NCBI GenBank assembly: GCA_921293015.1
Contig: OV121090.1
Location: 39,056,533-39,120,532, forward strand
DNA length: 64,000 bases
Direction of reading: 5' to 3'
From: Phorcus lineatus
Lineage: Eukaryota; Mollusca; Gastropoda; Trochida; Trochidae
Below are positions 24,190 to 36,100 of this stretch, one piece after another; within the stretch, counting starts at the first letter, position 1, and the number at the start of each line of letters is the position of its first letter. Made by a program: the position numbers and the translations under genes. The notes beneath the pieces are model-generated. The model did not search any database and was not told the origin of the DNA. It saw only the letters and a list, made by a program, of their open reading frames with translations.

Positions 24190-27100
24190 TTAGTTGGTTT
24201 TCTTAGCTAATTTCTTCTCTTCTTCCTCAAAGGATTGCCCAAACTCATTCACTCGGGTCTTGTCAACTGGGTACAGCCTGAAAATAAATCAATTGAGACA
24301 ATCATGTTTGAGGGTAAAATATTTGTGTTGACTCATCCTCAAGCTGGTACAGACATCTCACAAACTGCAGATATCGTGAAGAGCAACATCAGAACATTAA
24401 GAAACTAATACCTCTATGATTAGCTGTGAGAGAGAGTTTCTCAGTTTGAGTACAAGGATTTCATTACTATGCTGTATAGTGTTCAATTTCGCTAAATGAT
24501 GTTACAACAATGGTATGAATAGATTGCAAAAATATCGCTAAAGTGAAGCAAATTTGGACGCACAACACAAAATATTGGACTTAGGGAGCAAATGATATGA
24601 CTTTTCAGTGTAAAATCACATATTAACCCTCAAGCCGCGGTTTACGGAATGGTCCAGGATGAAATAAAACTACGCCCCAGTTAGCCTTAGCGAATCCAGG
24701 AAGCGGGGACTCCGAATTTGGCGCGTTTATTAATTAATGCAATTGTACGGTGTAGCGAATCCCGGAAAAAATTGCACGGCTGTCGTGTCTGTTTAACACT
24801 TTTATTTATGAGACGGCTTTAGCTAAGCCGCCAAATTTTTTTGTTGTTGTTCTAAATAATGGGGCATATTTTCCGAAAGTGTTATAGATATTGGTCATGG
24901 ATCGTACCGGAAATATGCATTACAAACACTCAAATTTTCCACACTACCTGTCACGCCTGCTATAGCCCTGTGAGTACTTGCTCCCCTCGCGCACAAGCTT
25001 ATCGAGCAGCGCACTTTATTGTTTCCTCAGGCGTGCGCACTCAAAACAAAAGCATAACTTGCTTTCGCACGCCCTATGATCTAAACCCTTTGACGGGTTT
25101 CAATACGGGTAGGATCATTTGAAAGAGAAGAAAATAATCTTCAATTATCTTATTCATATCTTTTCAACAGCGCATTTTGAAATTGATTATATGGTGATAA
25201 AGATCTTCGATTTGAAATAAAATTTGCATATATGTGCTATATAAAATAAAGATGCAGTAAGTGCTGCAAAAAAAATGACTTGTTTATTCCCCAGGTTTTT
25301 AAAAAAACATTTTTTGGCACTTTATATGACATAAACTCCTTGGCACATTTTGAAATTCTATAGATAAATCACAATAAAGAAAAAAGGAGATGATCTTCAT
25401 TTTCATAAAATTGGTATGTGTACGAAAATCAGTAAAGACCTAACAAGCATCGCACAAACAGGCAATTTCTCTATTCATATCTTGTTAACTGAGAAGTGGA
25501 TTAATCATCTATCTTTCTTTTACACTTCCCTTTTACTTAACTGCACAGTGTGTTATCAGCATTTCTATATTACAATAAAGAGGACAGGATAGTCTTCAAC
25601 TCGATATAAAATTTTCGAATGAGAATGAGACAACAAAGGAGCGTTAAGTTATGTCGCAATTATCAAAATGTGTTCTCAAATACCTGAATACCATACTTGC
25701 ACACTATATAGATACAAAACCAAGTGGTGCATATTTATCATTTTGATATCATCATAAAGAAGAAATATATATCTTCATTTCCATATATAATTTGCACACA
25801 TTCGCGACAAATGTCAGAGTAAGGCGATAATCAAAGATATTTTCATAAGCTATAGCCACAAACTTTCGTTGGGTATACCTCCTTATCCTAGGTAATTAGA
25901 TTTTTATATTCATATCTTCCTAAAGAAGAATAAATTGCCTTTAATTCCATATATGATTTGCATATAGACTAAGTAATTTACGTGATTATAAAGTTGGAAT
26001 TAAAGACAACTTCTATTATGTGTGAGTGAATTTTCAACCGGGATATGGCTATGAAGCCTGCACTTAACTACTAGCTTAGTAATATGACTGTTGAGGTCGG
26101 AACTGTTTCGGGGTTTAACACCCCAATGCTAGGGGTGATAGAAATTTCAGTCAAAGTGCCAGGTAATGATCATCCATTTGTTATACAGTATTCACCGACT
26201 AGTTGAATGTAAACACGCCATGTATTGGTAAAACGGTCGCGACTCACAGCGCTGAAAAATTCAGCCACTGGTGCAAATTAAGCATTAACGGTATCGAGGC
26301 CCCTGCTGGAAATATCAGCCACTGGGGCAAAACTGCTTAAAACAATATTCAGCAACTTGAGGGTTAAGAAATACAGCTCTACACCATCAGTTGATGAAAT
26401 CTAAGTCAGTTACTGAGTTAATTCAACTAATAGTTAGGCATACTAACCATCTCTGATATAAGTATACCAAGAAGACAAGGTCGTCACGGAAACAGGCGAG
26501 TCTGTGAGCAGTTGGCATGGTGATTATGAATGCGAAAACATCATCGATGAATGTGTTGAATGCCTGAAATAAAAGTATCAACATCATTCACTAATCCAAC
26601 CAACCTGTCCTGTCATACACTTAAGATCCTACCTAAGTTCAAGTAACTATAATGTAATTTGTCCCATTTGTTAAAACAAGGAAGTTCAGTTGACAAACTT
26701 TGACTAACAATGAATTCAGGGATAGGGAATCTTCAATACTGCAATCCTAACTAATGACTGTAATGAAACTGCTCTGATTTAATATGTGATACATAATACA
26801 ACATTTACTACATCATATGTATTTTTGGGGAAATGATGAAGATGAAATTATTGCCGATTGACTTGGAGATTCTTGGGAAATCTAGATTTCACAGAATGGG
26901 AGAAAGTAATGTTATTGGTATCCGAGTTTATGTCACTCTCAACTCTCTTCACAATTAACTGTGTTCTAATTCACTTTTTGTGATATTCCTGTGATTTGTA
27001 ATAATCTTTATGTTTTGGAGGAAATAATGATGATCTATCTATCTATCATATGCCATATAATATAGGCAAAACTCGATGACATTTCACAAAGCTAATTTTC

Positions 27101-30100
27101 TGTTTCCTAGTCTCATTGAACCATAATAAATCCAAGTATATTAAAACTGAAATTAACCAATACTCACTTTATACATGAAAGCTCTCCAGGGAAGGTGAGC
27201 GACAGATTTTAGCTGAAATGGAGAGCACATCCTTTTATCAGTTAATAATTCAAGGGTAACTCTAAGATGCAAGACCTCAATGAAAATTGTTACATAGTCA
27301 TCTTAAGCAATTGCAGATTTATCATTCCTCACCAAAATATAAGGGACACATAGCCAGAAGGTGGGCAAATGTCCTGGGACCCCTTCTAGGTACAACACTT
27401 AGTAAAATATATTAGTAAAAGATGTCAGAAAGGCTGAACTCACCTTGTAATTAACAAATAACTGAGGTAGCATGAATATAAAACCGAAAGCGTACACCCC
27501 TGCAAAAAGAAAAAGCTCTTGTTACGTACATGTATCAAGTATGTTTGTCACAATAAACTTTATCACTTGCCCGTGTAAGATATTGCAGTGTAATATTTAT
27601 ACAGCGATATTAATACCGCTGCACATAAGATGTCATAATATTGTGTGGTAGTGACGTCACAATGTTACATAAATGTTAGCTTTCGCTTGTTTCATACTCA
27701 ATCATTAACTTGTTTAATAAAAATAGTATTGAATGTAAGGTCGTTTAGTATACTCTTTTTATTTGATAGATTTAATCATCTTTTAAGCAGATTGTTAGAA
27801 AGTATGACTCTCTCTCAGATAAAATACATTTGAAAAAATAGAAATAAAGGAAAAATCAAAGAACGTTATCCATTTTTTGGTGACACTTACCATTGACAGC
27901 ACTCTGTATACACCAGGAGTACCAGCTGCAAAAAGTATATTCAAGATGTAAGTATGTAAGTAACGCTTATGAAGAAAATCAACGTAGACTTAAACCAATC
28001 AGAGTATCATTAGCTTATAACTATCTTAGCGCTAAGAGAGCCTTAACATTTAGACCCAGTACTTCAGTTGCTTGACAAAGGCATTGGCAAAAGTTACTTC
28101 TGATTGCAGTTGTGTTATTAGACCCTGTCAGTCTTTCATATTGGTTAAATAGTAGTCTAACAATTAGACTCTGAAATGAAAAATGCATCAGTTAATTGAA
28201 ATTTAAAAAAAATATTAAATGAAATGAAAAGAGACTGAAATTTCTTCATGTAATCAAGCTCTTAAGTCTTTTTATAGACTTGCTTAGGCGTCTACCTTAT
28301 TTCAGGGTCTGGCCTACAGACTAGTTAAGTAGTAGTGGTTCCTGAAATTTAGCCACAAAAGTGGTTAGTCACTATATTTAATTCAGCAGGAAAGGGAGGA
28401 AATTCATCTGTTAACAATGTCAGCCATTACCTTTCAAAGATTTTGTGCTGCTAAAATAGTTATTGATCCATTGTCACAAGTACAAGCTTTCCTATTGAGT
28501 GTTTACTTTGTCATGATGATGATTATGAGGTTGGAGATTTTACAAGTGCCTCCAGCACAGCTGATTTCGCACTTGGGTCCGTTAGGACCTTTAGTAAACT
28601 TCTGACATGGTAAACAAGTGGTAAATTTCGAGCCAAGTGCCAAAAGGGGTAATTTTAAAATTTTAAAATTTGGAATGGTAACTTTGTCATCTGACGGAAT
28701 AGTTACTGGCATTCTTTAATAGAATAAAAACAAAGATATTACTCATGTTTAACAATGTTTGTTATATTTTGGATCACACTATCTCCAATATACACAATCT
28801 GCCCATGTTTAAGATTAATTTTTTTTATTACCTGCTATAGATTTTCCAAATTAACAACATTTATTACAGATTTCCTTCACATTGGCAAGTTTGTAAGTTT
28901 CCTACTTACCTTTTATGCGCTACATAGAAGAGAGAATACACAGCCCCTCCTAAACACAGTGGGTACAGAACGTACGATAGGTACGTCATGGCCTGCAAGT
29001 GGATATATAAGCATTATCATCCCAACTCATAAAGGTTTCGCCAACATCTACTTAATGGCAGTTTAAAAAACAAACTATAACAGTAGAAAGGCTTACTGTG
29101 AAATTCTGTAAATCAAATGGCTAACAAGCTGTAGCATAAAGCATAATGTACTAGTGACTCGTAACCTAACGTAGAGATTTACTTCCAACATCAAATATTT
29201 GTCAATAATGTTTTTTTTTTCTTTCTGATACTCTTACTCTACCCTTGTTCACTGTCTGCTGTCTGTGTTCACTATGTATTCAGTAAATCAATTTTGTACA
29301 TGTATACTAGGAGAGGGCATTTTGAGTTGGAAAACTTGTCCCCAATCCTTTTCTTGTGAATAAAATATGTTTAAACCAATTACTTCCAACACTGTTTTCC
29401 TAGATGAGATGATTTGAGTTTCACGTTGCTATAATGTGTATTAGAAGTAACTTTTATTAATGCATAACTCATGTCACTAAATCACTATGTACATTGATTC
29501 CGCCTACAACCTCCTGACTATCTGGCCATAGTTTCTGAGCCCATGACAGGGCTCAAACTGATAATCTCTTGATTCAATGTGTAATGTGTTAATCACTGTA
29601 TCAAATGAAATTCAACCTTTAACTAACATATTTAGATGTTCCCTTTAAACAAGATGAACTAAATTCAATTCTAAACAAGCAGATTTTCTTAGAATTTGGA
29701 AGATACCAACCTGAGAATCAAACTGTTGAGTTTCTTTTTCTTTATCTGTGGTCGTACCAAACTGAAACAAGCGGAAATGATATTTATATTGATACAAAAA
29801 GTAGGATTGACACGTTGACGGGAAGCATTATTATAACTTGAGGTGTAGAATTGTAACGTGCCAGACAGTTTTAAGTAGCTAATTTACAGGAATCTAACCT
29901 TCTGAAAGCAATCATACAGGAGTGGCCACTGACTAAAGACTATCAAGCTTAGAATATTTGAAGCCACGACATAAAGAATTACAGTAGTTTCCAAATGCGT
30001 GATATTGAGGAAAGTTGAGTTCTTAGTAAACAGGTATGATGTTCATTTTTAGTCAGATCTGGATGTGAGGCAGATCCCAGTATCTTCAATGAACGTGTAG

Positions 30101-33100
30101 CACTTATTGTTCAACGTTTTCTTTTGCCTTTATGTGTTCTTCTATCAATTCTATTCTTCTCAAAGAATCTTCTCATATCAGTTTCATATTTTTGTATTTT
30201 TCTTCCGGCACTCAGAAAGGTAGTTGTTTATAGTCCTTGGGTCCAAAGAGGGTGGACCCTTTTGGGATTACACTGGATCCACTTACCTCAAACGAGGGCT
30301 TCATTCCCTGCCAGACAACTTTCAACTTAAATGCCTTTGTTACTTTCCATATCTGTAAAAATATAAATATGTGAATATTGATAACTTTTTCACAATCTCC
30401 CAATGTTTTAAGAAGACAAGTAAGAGTGACACAAACACAGGTAATTGGTAACATCTCGTTTTGAAATGGATTGAATATGTGATACTAAGATTGATATGAA
30501 ATGATTACAGGAAACCTCCTTGAATACCCCAGGGCAGGAAATAATCATGATAATAATGATAATGATGATATTACAGGCTTAAGGTGAATGTTATAAGCTT
30601 GTTTTTGTGTTTTCTAGAAATGTAAATATATCAATAGCTTAACCCTAGCTCAAAAGATTTTCAGTTAGACCAAGACAACAACTCCAATCCACTGGTATGA
30701 CGTAGCCTCTACTGGACCAAGGTTGTTCTACTGGGTGTTGAGATGATATTCAACATCAGCACAGAATGATAATAATCTTAACAAAATTACAAGTATTTTG
30801 TATATTTATGAATGATACCTACCTCTAAACTTATATGCATTTCCTTGTTTGTTTACAAACATCTAACAACAAATCAAACCTTAATCAAGTCTAGAATTAG
30901 ACATGTTAAACTTTTCGAGTCTCCACACTTCGCACGTGCAAATTGTGCCCCATGTCACCCACAATCCTTCAGTCCTATCGAGCTCACTTTCTTGTAGAAG
31001 GCAACCCAATAAGCTGATATCCGATCCGTGGGGAGGACAGGGCGGGTTCCAAACTATAAGTTTAGAGGTAGGTATCATTCATAAATATACAAAATACTTG
31101 TAATTTTGTTAAATTTCTTTCATTCACTACCTCTAAACTTATATGCAGATTCCCACAGATCGGTGGAGGGTAGGATATCAGCTAGTGATGCTGGAGACTC
31201 AAAAAGAGTAACTGCCTTTAACCAAAAAACAGAGGTCGCGAGAACCAAGTTCCTGCTAAACCAAGTAATGGTAGGCTGGCCTAGGCAGTCGTGGATTTAC
31301 AACCGTTAACTGCGGTCGGCCAACATAGGATTTCTCAGCGAGAAGGAGGAACTCCGTCCTTACAACCTCTTTCCAATCAAGAGTTGTAATTACCTATGTT
31401 ACTGCTTGGAGGCCTGGACTGCACCGGCTGCCACAAATGGTCCCAGTTGATGAAGTCCTTGGAGGTCAGATTGGACATCCCTCAGATAGAAAGTTGAGAA
31501 GGTCGTTGACGAGGCCCAGTATCCAGCAGAGATGACGTCCTCGACCGAGGCAGAGTGCCACAGGGGGGCTGACGTAGCCCAGGCTCTAATTTCATGCGCA
31601 GACACCTTACCAAATATCGGCGGAGACGTCGCAGATTTATGGTAAGCTGCCTTAATCGTCTTTTTCAGCCATGCTGAAACTGTGTTTTTCGTAATGTCCT
31701 TATTGGAAGAAGGGAGACATGGTAGAAAAAGCCTATGTCTACCCCTTCTAAAGAACTTGGTCCTGGTCAGGTACTCCCTAAGAGAACGAACTGGACAGAG
31801 AAGAAGATCCTTTTCCATGCCGTCTGATAGAGCAACGGACAGAGCCGGAACAGAGAAGCATCTTCTTCCCAACGGCCCAACTGTCGACTTCTGATTTTTT
31901 GCCACGAAACCGGGAAGGGTAGTAAGGGATACGGACTGCCAGTCTTTAGCATGCGTCATGGTAGAATGGTCTAAAGCATGTAACTCTGACACCCTGCTTG
32001 CAGAAGCCAGCGCCAACAGGAAAGCTGTCTTCCAAGACAAAAACTGCAGGGAAACCTCTTTGATAGGCTCAAACGGATCTGACAGCAGAGCGGACAACAC
32101 CACCGACAGATTCCACTTAAGCTGAAACTTGGGAGTCTTCAGATCCTCTAACTGAAACGATCTGGACAAGCGATGAATGGTCTGGTCCCTTGACAAATCG
32201 ACTCCTTGTAAAGCTAAGGCAGTTGTTAAAGCCGATTTGTAGCCATCGATTGTTCCCGCCTTCAACTTCTTCTCCTTCCTCAGAAAGAGCAAGAACTCAG
32301 CGACGAGTGGGATGGAGATAGCAGCATCAGACTGGAATTGCTGCTTCCACTCGGTGAATTTACTGTATCTGCAGTCATAGAGGGCAGAAGTCGAAGACCT
32401 GAGGCCTCCCCGAACTGCTTCTGCGACTTCTTGAGAAAACCCACTTCTCCTGAGGTTACGTTCGATAACCTCCAGGTGTGCAGATGTAGAGACTCGGGGT
32501 TTCGATGAAACCTGTCGGACCTTGGCTGTCTCAGTAAGGTTTGAAACACTGGCAGCTCCACCGCCGGATGGGTTGACGACATCAACAGATCTGGATACCA
32601 AGGACGATTGGGCCAGGCTGGAGCAATCAGAATGATGACGCAGCTGTGACGTCTTGCCTTCTCCAAGACTGCTGGAACCAGCGCTGGTGGAGGGAAGGCG
32701 TAAGCAAGAAGACCGTCCCAGCTGATTGACATTGCGTCTACGGCGAAAGCCCGTGGATCCGGAACCGGACTGACGTAGACTGGAAGCTGCGTGTTCAGAC
32801 TGGTCGCGAACAGATCTATCATCGGAGATTCCCACAAGTCTGCCACCATCTGGAAGGATGTGGGATGAAGAGTCCATTCTGTTGACTGGATCTGGTTCGG
32901 CCGTGACAAGCTGTCTGCTAGAACATTCAGATGACCTGGAATGTGTCTGGCCCTGATCTGACACCCGTTCTTGTCGATCCAGTCGAACAGTTGAAGACAA
33001 AGATCTAACATCCCCTTTGATCGTGTCCCTCCTTGACGATTTACGTAGGCCACTACTGTCGTGTTGTCTGACGCCAACATTACCTTTTTCCCTCTCAACT

Positions 33101-36100
33101 GGTTCTGCCAGAACTGAAGAGATTTCCAGACAGCCAACATCTCCAACTGATTCATGTGAAGTGGCGCTTCTTCCCGAGACCAAGTGCCATGAAACATCTG
33201 GTCCATGAGGTGTGCACCCCAGCCCACAATGGACGCGTCTGTCACCAGCAGAACATCCTGCACAAAAGGGACCAGCTGAACTCCCTGCAGCACGTTCTGG
33301 TCTTGAAACCACCAATGAAGAGAGCGAAGGATCTCTGGTGGAGGACAGCAAACAGTCGAAAGCTCGAGAGATCTCACGGAGTTGATCCAGCACTGAAAGT
33401 GACGAAGTCTCAGCCTCCCCCTGTTGGTCAAATCCTGCATGCTCGTGAGTCTGCCCAACAGGGACATCCACTGCCTTAGGGTCTGTGGAGACTGAGCCAT
33501 AGATCGTATCAAGTTCCGTGCTACCATTACCCTGTCCTCTGGAGGAAGAATCTTCGAGATTCCTGTGTCGAAGATGGCTCCGATGTATTTTACCCTCTGG
33601 TTCGGAATGAAGTCGGACTTCTCCGGATGCACGATGAACCCCAGATGTTCCAAGGTAAAAACGGCAAGATCTCTGTTCTCCTCCAGACCCTGGTGAGACT
33701 GATCTGGCAACAGGAAGTCGTCTAGGTACCCGTGGATCCTGATGGACCTGGAGTGCAGAAAACTCAGTACCGGAGCTGTGATTCGAGTGAATAGCCAAGG
33801 GGCTATCGAGATCCCAAACGGAAGAACCTTGAACTGAAACAACCTGCCGTTGACTGCGAAACGAAGATACTTCTGCGACGCTGGATGAATTGGAACGTGG
33901 AGATATGCATCTCTCAGGTCTAACTAGACCATCCAGTCCCCTGGTCGTAGAGCCAGTTTCAGCGCCGGTATTGATTCCATCCTGAAGTGAGGCGGTCTCT
34001 GCAGGAAGTTCCGGTTCAAGTTCTTCAGGTCGATGATCATGCGCAGCTCGTCCGTGTCCTTCTTGGGTACAAGAAAGATTGGTGAATAAAAACCTTTGGA
34101 GACTGTCTTCGGATCCAGTTCTATCACAGCATCCTTCACCAACAGCTTCTGAATTGCCTCCTCTGCTGCCACCAGAGGAGGACCGGACAGATGAAAACGT
34201 GGACCCTCCGGAAAGAAGGTAACCGGAGGAAAAGAATGGAATATCAGACGATAGCCCTGAGAAACTACAGAGAGTATCCAGGGGTCGTCCGAAACAATTG
34301 GCCAATTGACGGCAAATTGTTGAAGTCGACCCCCGACCTGACCAGGAAACACATTCAACGGGAAAATCGGAGGGCGGACAAGGGTCGATATCTGGTCGTA
34401 CAAAGGAGCCTGCCGGTCAAACCCGCTGCTGGCCCCTGCCTCGGCCTCGGCCACCACTCTTGCCAGGCGTTGTGTTCTTGCCAAAGTGCCTGTCAAAATT
34501 CCGCTTTGGAGTTGTCGGGCCCTGGTTTTTCTGGAACGACTGCTTCTTAGAAGGTGTGAATTGCTTTAATAAGTTTAATAAGTATAAGTTTCTTCTGCCT
34601 TGGTAAAGTTCGCATTATGAACTTTATAGGGAAACCCCCTGTAGAACGAGCTTCTAGATGGTTGCTTATCGAAGCCCAACGAACCCACTCTCTCCGACAG
34701 TTGTGCCGCTAACTGGGCCGTGGAGTCTGGTGGAGGTAGAGACTTAGCCGCCACAGGAACAGTCTTTGGAGCTCCCCTACTGATGTCATTCTGTATGGGC
34801 TGCGTGGGAGCTGGAGGACGAGTCAAGTATGGGAAGTGCTGGTAGACCTCGTCTATCTTCTCAAACCAGGATAAGCCCTGAAAGGGAGAGTCCATGGAGG
34901 CATCCTTCTTGTTTCTCTTGACTACAGTACCCGGCTGGGAGCCATAGAAAGAAATCTCAGGCGGGTCCCCAGACTTCCTCTTGGAGCCTGAGCCGACGGA
35001 CCGCTGGGAGACCTCTGGCCGCTGGTTGTCCACGGACCCCTGGTTGTCCATGGGCCGCTGGTTGTCCATGGGCCGCTGGTTGTCCACGGGCCGCTGGTTG
35101 TCCACAGGCCGCTGGTTTTCCACTGGCTGCTGGTTATCCATAGGCCGCTGGTTTTCCACTGGCTGCTTCCGGCCCCTGGGACGCCACTGGACTTCTTGGG
35201 AAGATGAGGATGACGACTTCTCATAGTCCACCAAACTGTTCTGGGAACGGTTGCGCTCAGTCGAAGAAGCAGAAGCTGTACTGGAGGGCCCCTTGTCCGT
35301 GGCCTTGTCCCCCTCCGTCGGAAGAATGATGGGAAGCCGTCCCCTATCAGTACCCATGGGGTTCCCATTGGTCTTCGTCTTCGTCACCCCCTTGGAGAAC
35401 TTCCTGGCCGCCTCAGCCCCCTTTGTTGATAGTCTGTGGCCCTTCTTGGTCAACCTTGGGTCCCTGGATGACGGCGTGGGCAGCGCGGAATCAAATACAG
35501 ATGGGGCGATGATAGAGATGGCATCTTCTGACTTCTCTTCACCCCCCCGCCGACCAGTTATGTGGGAGACTAAGTCTCGCCCTGGCGACGGGGTGAGCCT
35601 TTGCTCCTCCGGTACCACTCCTTCAGCTACCTCCGGAAGGCTCATCAAGCGGTTCATCAATGGCAACATCTTCTGTGCCATCAATCTGAACTGGGCCAGA
35701 TCCGCTGCCAGGTCCGTCTGGGGGGGGATGGAGACTGTAGAGGTCTTGGACGTCGCCTTCGCCAAGCTTCTCTTGCGTGCAGCCACATAAGCTTGGAAGA
35801 CAGGTTCATCTAAGTCGGAGCAGAACTCGCAAGGCCGGTCGAACGAGCAGTTGATCCCGTAACATCGTGGACAGCAAGGATGAGGATCAACCGCCGACAT
35901 GAATTTATGGCACCCCTCACACTTCTTGGAGTTGCTCATGATACTGTGAATAGTTAAGGAAAATCGTTAACACACAGGTAATCATGATACACAATATCAA
36001 GTATATATAAAAATGAAAAATATATACCAAAGAAGTGATAAATGTAGAAATAAGAATCATACATAGAAAACTACATATGAAAAAACATTGAAATAAAAAA

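Noticed and set aside
31399-34305. A single 968-residue protein
   Set aside because: Only the last 381 or so residues show a domain (tyrosine recombinase). The rest is the alternative frame of the RT/RNase H region, so it is reported as an overlapping open frame and not as a full-length protein.
35251-35790. Antisense 179-codon ORF over DIRS ORF1
   Set aside because: Shadow of the gag-like coding sequence; no domain and opposite to the element's transcription.
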